Origin: Bacteroidales bacterium | GTDB taxonomy: Bacteria > Bacteroidota > Bacteroidia > Bacteroidales > Marinilabiliaceae | Assembly: GCA_017960905.1 (NCBI GenBank) | Contig: JAGCYH010000020.1 | Location: 55,013 to 119,012 of the forward strand | Reading direction: 5' to 3' | Length of the DNA: 64,000 bases | Shown here: piece after piece, positions 54,278 through 63,824 of the stretch | How positions within the stretch are numbered: the stretch's first letter is position 1 | How the letters are laid out: each line of letters starts with the position of its first letter | The notes under the pieces: model-generated | What the model saw: only the letters and a program-made list of their open reading frames with translations | Told to the model about the DNA's origin: nothing | The model's database searches: none | Position numbers and translations under genes: made by a program

Positions 54278-55717
54278 TCAATCATTTTTGTCAAACAAAT
54301 CATCAAGAACCACAACATTCTGTACCACAGAGCTATATATGTTTGATTTCAGGCCAGCAGTAGTAACCAAGGTAGTCCGCAGCGTTTTATTTGTTTTGGT
54401 TTTCTGACGGAAAATCTCTTCGCGTTCATTGAGACGTTCGTAGTAATCTTTTGAAATAGAGTATTTTGCCTTCGAAAATTTCATTTCGCAAAGGTTTATG
54501 GTATTATCGGTGCGGTCGATTATCAAATCTATTTGAGCGCCACTTGTCCCCAACTCTTTATCAGGTGCCGCCGACCACGAGCAAACATTAGTAACGACAC
54601 CGCCAATGCCAATCTTCTTCTTTATCTGCGGCACATGGTGAAGGCCCAAAACTTCGAATGAATAACCGAGCCAATCGTTGTAATCGGCCGACCCGACCAA
54701 TTTAGAGAAGAAATTCGGGTCGTTTTCTTTGCGCTCTTTGCAGAATTTCTGATAGAAAAGTGTGTAGAAATCAATGACTTGAAAGAGCGCATTGCGCTCT
54801 TTCTTTCCGAAAGCATTGTATCGCCTAATGAAGCCGCAGTTCTCCAACTCACGCAAGGCCTTGCTCAAATTACCGCCTTTGGGCAAAGACAGAGCCTCAG
54901 CTATCTCCTTACGCGACAATCCCTTGTTTTTCTGCGAAATACAATCGATAACTCTAATGTAAAATTCGTAATTCTTAAACAACGAACGGTAAAGGAATTC
55001 TGCTTCGCGCCTCAGCTCGGCACCATCGCTGAAAAACAACAGATCGATATTCTGAGCCAATCCAAGCTGCGGGTCAATCATGTCAAGATAAAAAGGCACG
55101 CCGCCCATTGCCATATAACACTGAGCAATGTCTAACCGATTGAATTTCACTTGTTTGCTGGCAAGAAAAGCCTCTGTCTCATACAAGTTGAATGGCTTGA
55201 GCGCTATGCTTTTGGTAACACGGTTATGAAGGCCACCCTTGTTCGCAAAGAATTTATCTATCAGCCACGAAGTGGCTGATGCGCATATAATCAGCTTTAT
55301 ACGCCGCTCGGCCGACGCCCACGAATTCCAAAAATATTCAAATTCTGACACGAAGCCGGAATTCGACGTATCTATCCACGATATCTCATCTATAAAGATT
55401 ATAACATGCTCCTTTTTAAGCGACGAGATATAGCTTTTAAGCTGATTGAAAGCCTCGTGCCAGGTTTTTGGGACGGCGAGGTCGCGTTTTGAATATTGAC
55501 TTAGCTGCTCACCGAACAGCATAAGCATCTCTTTCTTAGACTTATGCAGCGAACCAGTGAAGTAGAAATCGAATGTGTTTTCGAAATACGCCTTTATAAG
55601 ATATGTCTTCCCTATGCGTCGCCTGCCATATATGGCTATAAGCTCCGATTTATTCGAATTGACACACGACTCCAATACTTTCTGTTCGTAGTCTCGGCCT
55701 ATGATATTTTCCTTCAT
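54278..55717 (-). CDS. ATPase with winged-helix and PD-(D/E)XK-like C-terminus (archaeal-type ATPase/DUF234 group)
   Basis: The 479 residues hold three parts. The AAA/STAND-like ATPase has Walker A YGRRRIGKT (30-38), Walker B VIIFIDEIS (105-113) and a sensor-like ASATSWL (146-152). A winged helix spans about 262-300 (GLSRKEIAEALSLPKGGNLSKAL-type, cut here). The C-terminal domain has D397, E411 and K413 arranged as in PD-(D/E)XK nucleases. This matches the ATP_bind_2/DUF234 family, common in Bacteroidetes and archaea, with no settled function. Its upstream region holds an array of 35-base inverted repeats (55768-56096). Its -7 box is at 55746-55753. The winged helix makes it a candidate to bind that array. 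Confidence 0.85.
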   Translation of the reverse strand: MKENIIGRDYEQKVLESCVNSNKSELIAIYGRRRIGKTYLIKAYFENTFDFYFTGSLHKSKKEMLMLFGEQLSQYSKRDLAVPKTWHEAFNQLKSYISSLKKEHVIIFIDEISWIDTSNSGFVSEFEYFWNSWASAERRIKLIICASATSWLIDKFFANKGGLHNRVTKSIALKPFNLYETEAFLASKQVKFNRLDIAQCYMAMGGVPFYLDMIDPQLGLAQNIDLLFFSDGAELRREAEFLYRSLFKNYEFYIRVIDCISQKNKGLSRKEIAEALSLPKGGNLSKALRELENCGFIRRYNAFGKKERNALFQVIDFYTLFYQKFCKERKENDPNFFSKLVGSADYNDWLGYSFEVLGLHHVPQIKKKIGIGGVVTNVCSWSAAPDKELGTSGAQIDLIIDRTDNTINLCEMKFSKAKYSISKDYYERLNEREEIFRQKTKTNKTLRTTLVTTAGLKSNIYSSVVQNVVVLDDLFDKND

Positions 55718-55745
55718 CTTACTGATTTACTAAATTTTACGTTTG

Positions 55746-55753
55746 CAAATATA
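55746..55753 (-). promoter_or_regulatory. -7 promoter box TATATTTG for the ATPase gene
   Basis: Exact TAnnTTTG on the minus strand, 28 bases before the ATG at 55717. The single repeat half-site TTTAGGGATA (55768-55777) lies where the -33 element would be, so array occupancy should affect this promoter. Confidence 0.65.
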
Positions 55754-55767
55754 AAACATGTTTTTTA

Positions 55768-56096
55768 TTTAGGGATAAAAAATAACCAGAATTTAATCCC
55801 TAACTATAAAAAAAATATAGTTAGTGATATAGAGAAATAGGGAAACTCATCCCTAACTCATAATAAATAGCATTTAGTGATATAAAGAATTGAAAATGCA
55901 TATCCCTAACTCATAAAAAATAGCACTTAGGGATACGAAGAATGTACAAATACTTATCCCTAACTCTTAAAAAATAGCACTTAGGGATATGATATTACAC
56001 AGATACAAATCCCTAACATATAAAATACATCACTTAGGGATATAAATATGATATAGATTCTTATCCCTAACTCTTAAATTATAACACTTAGGGATG
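55768..56096. repeat. Phased array of six 35-base inverted repeats plus one half-site
   Basis: The units start at 55795, 55848, 55901, 55955, 56008 and 56062, so the spacing is 53, 53, 54, 53 and 54 bases. Each is (T/A/C)ATCCCTAA, then 17 bases, then TTAGGGAT(A/G). Units 1 and 2 have TTAGTGATA on the right. A lone half-site lies at 55768-55777 next to the ATPase promoter. The intervening 18-19 bases differ from unit to unit. Half-sites thus alternate in orientation about every 26-27 bases, close to 2.5 helical turns, with a full period near 5 turns. It fills most of the gap between the divergent ATPase and korA genes. Confidence 0.9.
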
Positions 56097-56112
56097 AGTT
56101 CGGCAAAACGAG

Positions 56113-56134
56113 GTTGCGGACTTAAGTCCGCAAC
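56113..56134. repeat. 22-base perfect palindrome upstream of korA
   Basis: GTTGCGGACTT and AAGTCCGCAAC with no loop, 17 bases after the last array unit. It may be an operator for korA or the end of the array; no T run follows. Confidence 0.5.
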
Positions 56135-56212
56135 TGCTTAAGTGAAACACTTAAATATATATAAATATATATGTAAAAAGATACATAAGAATGCATTTCG
56201 CCATAAAAGTAT

Positions 56213-56220
56213 TAATTTTG
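56213..56220 (+). promoter_or_regulatory. -7 promoter box TAATTTTG for korAB
   Basis: Exact TAnnTTTG, 25 bases before the korA ATG at 56245. Confidence 0.65.
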
Positions 56221-56244
56221 CAGACGAAAAAATATTGATTAAAA

Positions 56245-58089
56245 ATGGCAGAAAAATTGGAAGTAAAAGAACTCGACAGCGTAGCCGTAAGATTTTCGGG
56301 CGACTCTGGCGATGGAATGCAGTTGGCCGGAAACATATTCTCAACCATTTCGGCAACTGTAGGCAACAGCATCAGCACTTTTCCCGATTATCCGGCTGAC
56401 ATTCGCGCCCCGCAGGGGTCACTCACCGGCGTTTCGGGTTTTCAGGTTCACATCGGTGCAAACAAAGTTTACACGCCGGGCGACAAATGCGACGTCCTCG
56501 TCGCTATGAACGCCGCCGCACTGAAGACTCAGTACAAATACGCAAAACCGAACGCTACAATCATCATCGACACCGACGCGTTCAAAGAGGCCGACCTTCA
56601 GAAAGCGGCTTTCACTACCAACGACCCGCTCAAAGAGATGGGCATCGACCCTGACCGCGTCATCGCTTGCAGCATCACCACAATGGTTAAGGACTGCTTG
56701 GCCGACTCGGGTATGGACCCGAAATCGGTGTTCAAGTGCCGCAACATGTTTGCTTTGGGTTTGGTAAGCTGGCTCTTCAGCCGCGACCTCAAAATCGCAT
56801 TCAACTACCTTACTGAGAAATTTGCTAAAAAGCCCGGCGTAGCCGAGGCTAACATCAAAGTAATACAAGCCGGCTACGACTTCGGCGCCAACACCCACAG
56901 CTCTGCGGCCAACGTTTACCGCATCGAGTCGAAAGTTAAAGAGCCAGGCCGCTATATGGACATCACAGGCAACAAAGCCACTGCATACGGTCTTATAGCA
57001 GCTGCCGAAAAAGCCGGACTGAAACTCTACTTGGGTTCGTACCCTATCACACCGGCAACCGACATTCTGCATGAGCTCTCGAAGCACAAATCGCTCGGCG
57101 TAGTCACTGTACAGTGCGAAGACGAGATAGCAGGTTGCGCTTCTGCCGTTGGTGCATCGTTTGCAGGCGCGTTGGCCTGCACATCGACATCAGGACCGGG
57201 CATCTGCCTCAAATCTGAGGCAATGAACCTCGCAGTGATAATGGAACTGCCGCTTGTAGTACTCGACGTACAGCGCGGTGGTCCTGCAACTGGTCTGCCG
57301 ACGAAGTCGGAACAGACCGACTTGCTGCAATGCCTCTTCGGCCGCAACGGTGAATCGCCGATGCCCGTAATGGCAGCTACATCACCAACCGACTGTTTCG
57401 ACGCAGCTTACAATGCATGTAAGATAGCCCTCGAGCATATGACACCCGTCGTGCTTCTCACCGACGCTTACGTGGCAAACGGCTCGGGCGCATTCAAACT
57501 GCCTAACTTGGCTGAGTTCCCGGCTATCAATCCGCCATACGTGCCCGAATCAATGAAGGGCACATGGACACCATACATGCGCACCGAGAATGGTACACGC
57601 AACTGGGCTGTTCCGGGTCGCGAAGGATTCCAACACATACTTGGCGGTCTTGAAAAAGACGACAAGACTGGCGCAATATCTACAGCACCTGAGAACCACG
57701 ACCTTATGACACGCAAGCGACAGGCCAAAATCGACAACATTGAGGTTCCCGATTTGGAAGTCATAGGCGACAAGAACGCCGACCTGTTGATCGTGGGATT
57801 TGGTGGTACTTACGGCCACCTGCGCGCTGCTATGGAAGAGATGGCAGCCCAAGGCAAGAAAGTTGCCTTGGCGCACTTCAAATACATCAACCCGCTTCCG
57901 AAGAACACAGCCAAAGTGCTCAAGTCGTTCAAGAAAGTGGTTGTTGCAGAGCAGAATATGGGTCAGTTGGCAGCATTCCTTCGCATGAAAGTCGACGGTT
58001 TCGTACCGTATCAGTTCAACGAAGTGAAAGGCCAGCCGTTTGTTGTTGCCGAACTTGTTGAGGCATTCAACAAAATTCTTAACGCTTAA
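56245..58089 (+). CDS. korA: 2-oxoacid:ferredoxin oxidoreductase, fused gamma-alpha subunit
   Basis: Subunit of the 2-oxoglutarate (or similar 2-oxoacid) ferredoxin oxidoreductase, an oxygen-sensitive CO2-releasing enzyme that reduces ferredoxin. The N-terminal gamma domain (about 1-200) shows GDSGDGMQLAGNIFSTISA. The alpha domain (about 230-614) shows GSYPITPATDILHELS, CTSTSGPGICLKSEAMNLAV and VQRGGPATGLPTKSEQTDLLQ. Length (614) is usual for the fused form. korB follows after 30 bases. Which 2-oxoacid is used cannot be told from sequence. Confidence 0.95.
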   Translation: MAEKLEVKELDSVAVRFSGDSGDGMQLAGNIFSTISATVGNSISTFPDYPADIRAPQGSLTGVSGFQVHIGANKVYTPGDKCDVLVAMNAAALKTQYKYAKPNATIIIDTDAFKEADLQKAAFTTNDPLKEMGIDPDRVIACSITTMVKDCLADSGMDPKSVFKCRNMFALGLVSWLFSRDLKIAFNYLTEKFAKKPGVAEANIKVIQAGYDFGANTHSSAANVYRIESKVKEPGRYMDITGNKATAYGLIAAAEKAGLKLYLGSYPITPATDILHELSKHKSLGVVTVQCEDEIAGCASAVGASFAGALACTSTSGPGICLKSEAMNLAVIMELPLVVLDVQRGGPATGLPTKSEQTDLLQCLFGRNGESPMPVMAATSPTDCFDAAYNACKIALEHMTPVVLLTDAYVANGSGAFKLPNLAEFPAINPPYVPESMKGTWTPYMRTENGTRNWAVPGREGFQHILGGLEKDDKTGAISTAPENHDLMTRKRQAKIDNIEVPDLEVIGDKNADLLIVGFGGTYGHLRAAMEEMAAQGKKVALAHFKYINPLPKNTAKVLKSFKKVVVAEQNMGQLAAFLRMKVDGFVPYQFNEVKGQPFVVAELVEAFNKILNA

Positions 58090-58119
58090 ATGTTTAACAA
58101 TTAGTAAATTAAGAAAAAA

Positions 58120-59124
58120 ATGTCATATACAGCGCAAGATTTTAAGAAAGGACAGCCACGCTGGTGTCCGGGATGCGGCGACCATTTCTTCCTCGCATCA
58201 TTGCAAAAGGCTATGGCCGAGATAGGCGTTGCGCCTTACGAAACGGCAGTTATTTCGGGTATCGGCTGTTCGAGCCGTCTGCCACACTACATGGCGACTT
58301 ACGGCATGAACACCATTCACGGCCGCGCGGCAGCTATCGCTACCGGCGCTAAAGTGGCCAATCCGAAACTCACAGTATGGCAAATCAGTGGCGACGGCGA
58401 TGGCCTTGCCATCGGCGGCAACCACTTCATCCACGCCAACCGACGCAACATCGACCTCAACATGGTGTTGCTCAACAACCGCATATACGGTCTTACCAAA
58501 GGACAGTACTCGCCTACCTCGCCACGCGGCTTCGTAAGTAAATCGTCGCCTTACGGAACGGTTGAAGACCCGTTCCGTCCGGCAGAGCTCTGCTTTGGCG
58601 CTCGCGGCCACTTCTTCGCACGCGCCGTAGCAACCGACGACGCTGGCATCAACCACATTCTGAAAGCTGCCTACAACCACAAAGGCGCTTCGGTATGCGA
58701 GATACTGCAAAACTGCGTCATCTTCAACAACGGCACTCACGATGCTGTTTACAAACCTACCGACCGCAAGAAAAACGCCATATACGTTGAGCATGGCAAA
58801 CCGCTCATCTTCGGCGAGAACAACGAATTCGGCTTGGTACAAGACGGTTTCGGACTGAAGGTGGTTAAGATTGGCGAAAACGGCATAACAGAGAAGGATA
58901 TTCTCGTACACGATGCCAAATGCCAGGACAACACCCTGCAACTGAAACTCGCCCTCATGGGCGACGGCGATGGGTTCCCCATCGCGCTCGGCGTCATTCG
59001 CGACGTAGAGGCACCTACTTACAACGATGCTGTTTACGCTCAGATAGAGGAAGTTTCGGCCGCTAAGAAGTATCACAACTTCGCCGAACTGCTCGAGACT
59101 AACGACATCTGGGAAGTGAAATAA
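58120..59124 (+). CDS. korB: 2-oxoacid:ferredoxin oxidoreductase beta subunit
   Basis: TPP- and iron-sulfur-binding partner of KorA. In 334 residues Cys16 and Cys19 (WCPGCGDH) and Cys50 (GIGCSS) are iron-sulfur ligands. A further Cys lies in EILQNCVIF. The TPP motif runs from GDGDGLAIGG (91-100) to LLNNRIYG (about 117-124). All are intact. The terminator at 59145 closes the operon. Confidence 0.96.
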   Translation: MSYTAQDFKKGQPRWCPGCGDHFFLASLQKAMAEIGVAPYETAVISGIGCSSRLPHYMATYGMNTIHGRAAAIATGAKVANPKLTVWQISGDGDGLAIGGNHFIHANRRNIDLNMVLLNNRIYGLTKGQYSPTSPRGFVSKSSPYGTVEDPFRPAELCFGARGHFFARAVATDDAGINHILKAAYNHKGASVCEILQNCVIFNNGTHDAVYKPTDRKKNAIYVEHGKPLIFGENNEFGLVQDGFGLKVVKIGENGITEKDILVHDAKCQDNTLQLKLALMGDGDGFPIALGVIRDVEAPTYNDAVYAQIEEVSAAKKYHNFAELLETNDIWEVK

Positions 59125-59144
59125 AGAGTAAAAGAAAATAAGAT

Positions 59145-59181
59145 AAAAGAAGCGTTTGGGCTAAGCCCAAACGCTTCTTTT
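59145..59181 (+). terminator. Terminator of korAB
   Basis: AAAAGAAGCGTTTGGGC and its exact reverse complement around TAA, with T-rich flank, 21 bases after the korB stop; it also faces the converging surface protein gene. Confidence 0.9.
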
Positions 59182-59213
59182 TATGTATACCGTTAATTGT
59201 CGGTTTCTAACGG

Positions 59214-62200
59214 TTACTCAACCAGCACTTTCTTGGTTACGTTGCCGGCCTTCACAATGTAAACGCCTTTAGGTAAGCTTATTTCAACATTATCCGACTG
59301 AGCTTGCTGCGAGCTTACAGCCACGCCCTGAAGGTTGCTTACTGTAATCTGCTGGCGCTCGGCACCGTTTATTATCACACGGTTCTGAAGTGCCGAAACA
59401 AATATGCCGCCATCGGCGTCAATATCGGTAATAGGCGTGCCCTTGAAGTAAACATGAACAGATACAACACCCTTTCCGTCAGCCGTTTCGGGCACGACGA
59501 ACGACAGATGGTCGGCTGCGAAGGTTGTGTTGTCGAGCTCAACATCGTCGAGGAAGACATTGGTAGGCTTCTGAGTGTAGAAGAGGTCGAGAGTCTGGCC
59601 CACTTTGCCGTAAGTGGTGTATTCGAGGCCGAGGTCCTCAGCATCCTCGTTGATATACTCGAGTTTAACAACATATTTGTTTTTGTCGGTTGCCATTATC
59701 GGATGCAGCAAGCCTTGGCTCCACATCTTGTTGTAGCTGCCCGAGTAACCTTTTTCGTCGTAGTTGAGCCAGTGAGCGGCGTAGCCCGATGAGAACTCAT
59801 CGAGCGTGCACTCCATCTCGGTCTCTGGGACATCTTTAGCGTATGGGTTGAGCAAGAGCACTTTGTTGCTCGAGCCGCCACTCGGCGCCGAGCAAACCTT
59901 ATGGGTACGGCCTTTGCCAGGGCTCTTGCAGAGGTTCTGCGTTGCTACCACAGCCACATGATTACCTTCCGACGGGGTATTAGCATAGTCGGCCCACGCC
60001 TTCTGGTCGGCTGTGCGAAGATCCTTCTGAGCCTCTTTGTGGTACCAGCCAAGGAGGTTGCGCGAGACATGTACGAAGTCGCTCATATTATCGAAGTTAT
60101 GCTCGCGAATTCGTGCAGTTACTGTTGGCAGCGAATCCTGTTCGAGAGCATTGTACCACTTGCAGAACGACTCGAATGTAGGATACACCACTTCGGCATC
60201 AGTTATCTGCTTGTTAGTTGCTTCGGCAACAATCGATTTAATATATTCAGTATTGTTTTTGAAATATTGCGTCGCATTCGCCCAATACGAGTATGCGTTA
60301 TCGAAAGTCAGACTGTCGATTATTACTCCGCTATTATTCCAATACCATGTATCTAACTCTTTTGCGCTTTTGTAAAGCAAATCAAGGTTGGATATGAAAA
60401 CTGCAACATTGCTAATCTCCGATTGTTCTTCGGCGGTTGAAGTACCGCTGTCGTTGTTGCCGGCAAGATAAACATTGACTTTAGCTCCATCTTCCAATTG
60501 GCTTTCATCGACAATAACCGCCGCCGATATACTTACGCCCGATATCTTGCCTCTGACAGTACCGGCAAGCAAACCTATATTCAGCTCTTTCTTATCTTTC
60601 ACGGATTCCGGATTGTTGTTATAAAAATGAACAACTGCATCTTTAAATTGTACATTTTTCACCTCGGCTTCCTTATCTAAGACACCGAAAATACCCGAAT
60701 CGGTAAAAGTACTAACTTTTTGTCCGTCGGCGCCCTCTATCTCTTCTAAATCATTAGAATTTACCGACAGATTTAAGTTTTTCAGAGTGTGATTGTTACC
60801 ATTAAATGATCCTCTGAATGGCGTATCTTTTGATCCTAATGCGAATGAATTAAGCCGCTGGCGCATCATCGGCTGATTTTCAAGCTCAATATCGGCATTA
60901 AGATTGATTGTGGCATTGCTGTAGACAGTAGGGTTCTCGCTAAGTATTTCCACTACTTGCGCCGCATCGTCTTCGTCGCTGATATTTATTTCGGCAATAT
61001 CATTTTCAAACTTCACATCCAAATCGGAGAAAGAAAGATAAGGGATTGAGTATATAATAGTACTTCCTTCGTCTTGAGTTTCAGCCGAATAATAGACGTA
61101 TCCACAACGCCACTTTGCTGGATCAGAGAATAATTTGACGATTTCGGGGTTGTCGTTTAAAATATATTTTTCATTGACATTATATTCTATGTTATTGTTG
61201 CCATTTTCATCTGTAAGAGAAAACATTATCCTTATACTCTCAATGTCAGAAATATCGCTTAACCATTGAAAGTCCGGCGTAAGCTTACTTATATCAAATT
61301 TTGCTTCTTGCGTATTTATTATTCCATAGTTTACCAAATTTACAAAATCTTCATTAGCGGAATTAATACTCAACATTACAAAAGCGTTCTTCGCTAATGC
61401 AGACTCGCTGTTTTTAGCTACAAATAAACCATAATGACCATTAAAGACATTATTAGTTATTTCTTCTTCCATGTTTTCTGCTGAAAGCATATAACATACG
61501 ACATCAGATAATATTCCTTCGTTATATCCTATCAAACCACCATAATTAATTATTTCGCTATTACCATCTGTAGCACAATAATATGTCATGGATGTTGTTT
61601 TATTATAAATATTGCTAATGGTTCCTTTGTTAGTTCCTACAGCTGCACCTATGTTTATTGGGTTCCCTGTTCTTGCCAATTCTGATGGCACGTTGATTGC
61701 AAAACTTCCTATGCCAATATCGTCATTATCCGGATTTTCATTATTTTCACCCAAGGAAGCTAAAGCATAATAGTAATCTGTCATTATTTCGGCACATGAT
61801 ATTGCACAACTCTCAATAGCGCCTTCATTCACTCCTGCTATGATACCAAAATTAGAGTTTTGGATTCTGAAAAAGAAATCCTGCACCGTTGGTGTATTAG
61901 TTAAATTTGATGGGTCAATACTTATTACCTCTTTCAAGTCAAAGTTCAAATTTTTAACTGTTGCACCTTCTTTTATATACTCGAAGAAAGGATTAACTCT
62001 GTATGATTCGTCTGCTGTAGTTGTCAATACACTTGTTGGTAATGGATTCGCTAAGACGTCGCCATTATCGTCAAACGACATCATCCCTTCTTCAGGCATT
62101 CCTTCTATCGAGCAACCTTTGGGTAATGTAAGATTTGTAAGTTCGTATGGAACTACAATCGGTTCATATAACGGCATTAAACCTTCGTGATGTATATTGC

Positions 62201-63599
62201 CTAAAACAACTTCCATTGTTTCGTCCTCGCCCAAGTTGTTGAGCATATTAGCCATAGCGCAGTAATCTTCTGTTGAAGAGACTACGTATTTGCCTTCGTA
62301 TTGCTGAGAGAGTGCATAGTTGGAACGGGCTTTGGGTAGATTGATGGTAAATTCGTTTTTGGTCTGAGGATCTTCAAAATTTACAACATCATAACACCAC
62401 ATATCATCATTGCTGTAATTGTATTTTATGGGATCAAAAGCGTTGTTGTTTTGAGTACAAAAATCACTAATTAATTCATAAAGATCTGATTGTGATGTGT
62501 ATTTTTTGACATTTTCATCAGTAGAAGAGTTGACATAAGCGGCTGTAGTACAATTGTCTATGTTAGAATAACTTAAATCATTGTTAGATACAAAAAACAC
62601 CCAGTTGCTTTCTGCTATATTGCCATCAGTATAGACGCTATTTTCTTGTTCATCATAACGTGAATAAAGTATTAAAGGATAATTGGTTCCTATCAAAAAA
62701 CTCTCATTAGTAATGAACGCGCAACAATTTGTGGTCTTTTGAACAGTGTCGACAATGCCTATTTGTGCTGTCGAGATATTGACGTTTTCTGGCATGTTAG
62801 TGGATTCTGGAGATATCGCACATTCAAAATCAAATACCAAGCAGTTGTTTACAGAACCGTTTGATGTGTTGTCTCTATGCGTTTCGCCAAATATAGCAGC
62901 GCAAGTGATTATGTTAAAATTACTGGGAACCTGTACATTGTTATATACAACTTTTGAGCTCGTTACTTCGCAATTATCAACGGTACCATCATTCGTTCTA
63001 CATATTAAAGCATATTGAGACCATGTCACCTCCTCGTTTGTTATATTCAATTCAACCGTTACGGTTAAATCTTTGATCCTTATATTAGTAATGATACCAT
63101 GGTTGTCTTCTACAAGTAAAGCATCCCACTCTTTATTTGTGTCTTGGTCGCTTGCAGAACCACTTAAATAGTATCCTTGCGACATGGTGAGAGTCGTTCC
63201 TGCTTTAAGCTCATTTATGTTGTTGACCCCCCCATTAAATTCAAATGTTTTTGAGCTATTATAATCATTTTCTGGATTAGGGCCTATACAAATGGTTTTA
63301 ATATCAGCGGTATTGTAAGTATTACCATATTCTCCAGTTTTAAATTTAGGAATATCATTGTTTAGAACACCGGCAAAGTCATTCCAAGCATCTAAAGCGC
63401 CAAGATATATGGTGTTGCCTTCGACTATGGCATTTGCACTGATAGTCGTAACGTCACCTTCATCCGCCGCCGAAACGAGATTAGGCGATAATAGGAAAAG
63501 CAAAAGAAGCAGAGAAATGCGCTTGCACACCGAACCGAACAGAGCAGATAGTCCTACGTGAGCCGCGCTTACTGAATTGGGTAATTGTATTCGTGCCAT
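59214..63599 (-). CDS. Large T9SS-exported surface protein with GLUG-type motifs
   Basis: The 1461-residue protein has a long N-terminal signal region (about 1-44, with a poly-Leu core). The body is beta-helix-like with repeated Gly-rich turns such as GIIAGVNEGAIESC, GAAVGTNKGTISN and GGLIGYNEGILSD, which match GLUG-type motifs of bacterial surface adhesins. The final domain, ending SNLQGVAVSSQQ...LPKGVYIVKAG...KKVLVE, is a T9SS sorting domain. The middle (bases about 60230-63400) is far more AT-rich than the two ends, a mosaic pattern. Likely a surface adhesin or carbohydrate-binding protein; no catalytic residues are seen. Confidence 0.85.
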   Translation of the reverse strand: MARIQLPNSVSAAHVGLSALFGSVCKRISLLLLLFLLSPNLVSAADEGDVTTISANAIVEGNTIYLGALDAWNDFAGVLNNDIPKFKTGEYGNTYNTADIKTICIGPNPENDYNSSKTFEFNGGVNNINELKAGTTLTMSQGYYLSGSASDQDTNKEWDALLVEDNHGIITNIRIKDLTVTVELNITNEEVTWSQYALICRTNDGTVDNCEVTSSKVVYNNVQVPSNFNIITCAAIFGETHRDNTSNGSVNNCLVFDFECAISPESTNMPENVNISTAQIGIVDTVQKTTNCCAFITNESFLIGTNYPLILYSRYDEQENSVYTDGNIAESNWVFFVSNNDLSYSNIDNCTTAAYVNSSTDENVKKYTSQSDLYELISDFCTQNNNAFDPIKYNYSNDDMWCYDVVNFEDPQTKNEFTINLPKARSNYALSQQYEGKYVVSSTEDYCAMANMLNNLGEDETMEVVLGNIHHEGLMPLYEPIVVPYELTNLTLPKGCSIEGMPEEGMMSFDDNGDVLANPLPTSVLTTTADESYRVNPFFEYIKEGATVKNLNFDLKEVISIDPSNLTNTPTVQDFFFRIQNSNFGIIAGVNEGAIESCAISCAEIMTDYYYALASLGENNENPDNDDIGIGSFAINVPSELARTGNPINIGAAVGTNKGTISNIYNKTTSMTYYCATDGNSEIINYGGLIGYNEGILSDVVCYMLSAENMEEEITNNVFNGHYGLFVAKNSESALAKNAFVMLSINSANEDFVNLVNYGIINTQEAKFDISKLTPDFQWLSDISDIESIRIMFSLTDENGNNNIEYNVNEKYILNDNPEIVKLFSDPAKWRCGYVYYSAETQDEGSTIIYSIPYLSFSDLDVKFENDIAEINISDEDDAAQVVEILSENPTVYSNATINLNADIELENQPMMRQRLNSFALGSKDTPFRGSFNGNNHTLKNLNLSVNSNDLEEIEGADGQKVSTFTDSGIFGVLDKEAEVKNVQFKDAVVHFYNNNPESVKDKKELNIGLLAGTVRGKISGVSISAAVIVDESQLEDGAKVNVYLAGNNDSGTSTAEEQSEISNVAVFISNLDLLYKSAKELDTWYWNNSGVIIDSLTFDNAYSYWANATQYFKNNTEYIKSIVAEATNKQITDAEVVYPTFESFCKWYNALEQDSLPTVTARIREHNFDNMSDFVHVSRNLLGWYHKEAQKDLRTADQKAWADYANTPSEGNHVAVVATQNLCKSPGKGRTHKVCSAPSGGSSNKVLLLNPYAKDVPETEMECTLDEFSSGYAAHWLNYDEKGYSGSYNKMWSQGLLHPIMATDKNKYVVKLEYINEDAEDLGLEYTTYGKVGQTLDLFYTQKPTNVFLDDVELDNTTFAADHLSFVVPETADGKGVVSVHVYFKGTPITDIDADGGIFVSALQNRVIINGAERQQITVSNLQGVAVSSQQAQSDNVEISLPKGVYIVKAGNVTKKVLVE

Positions 63600-63824
63600 A
63601 TTTTAAATTTTTAATTAATAAATGCGTTAATTTTCAAACCGATAAAAATATATGATGTAAAAATAATGTGCAAATTTTTTATGTTAAAACTGAAGAAAAT
63701 TGAAAATTGAAAGCTGAAAATTGAAATAAATTACGAATTCTGAATTACGAATTACGAAAAGTGGAAAAATGAAGAATGGGTTTCGGAGTTGTTTTGGGAG
63801 GTCGCATAAGCTGATGAGCGCCCG
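63600..63824. other. AT-rich gene-free stretch with short direct repeats
   Basis: No gene is supportable. Near 63690-63760 are short direct repeats (AATTGAAA-type and ATTACGAATT-type), common low-complexity DNA in Bacteroidetes intergenic regions. The promoter of the surface protein gene should be in here, but I see no exact TAnnTTTG box. Confidence 0.5.

Noticed and set aside
55768..56096. CRISPR array
   Set aside because: Spacing is CRISPR-like at first glance, but spacers are only 18-19 bases, repeats are near-perfect palindromes with drift at one end, and no cas gene is in the window.
55768..56096. Telomere-like TTAGGG repeats
   Set aside because: TTAGGG appears only as half of spaced inverted repeats and is not in tandem; a bacterial chromosome context makes the match coincidental.
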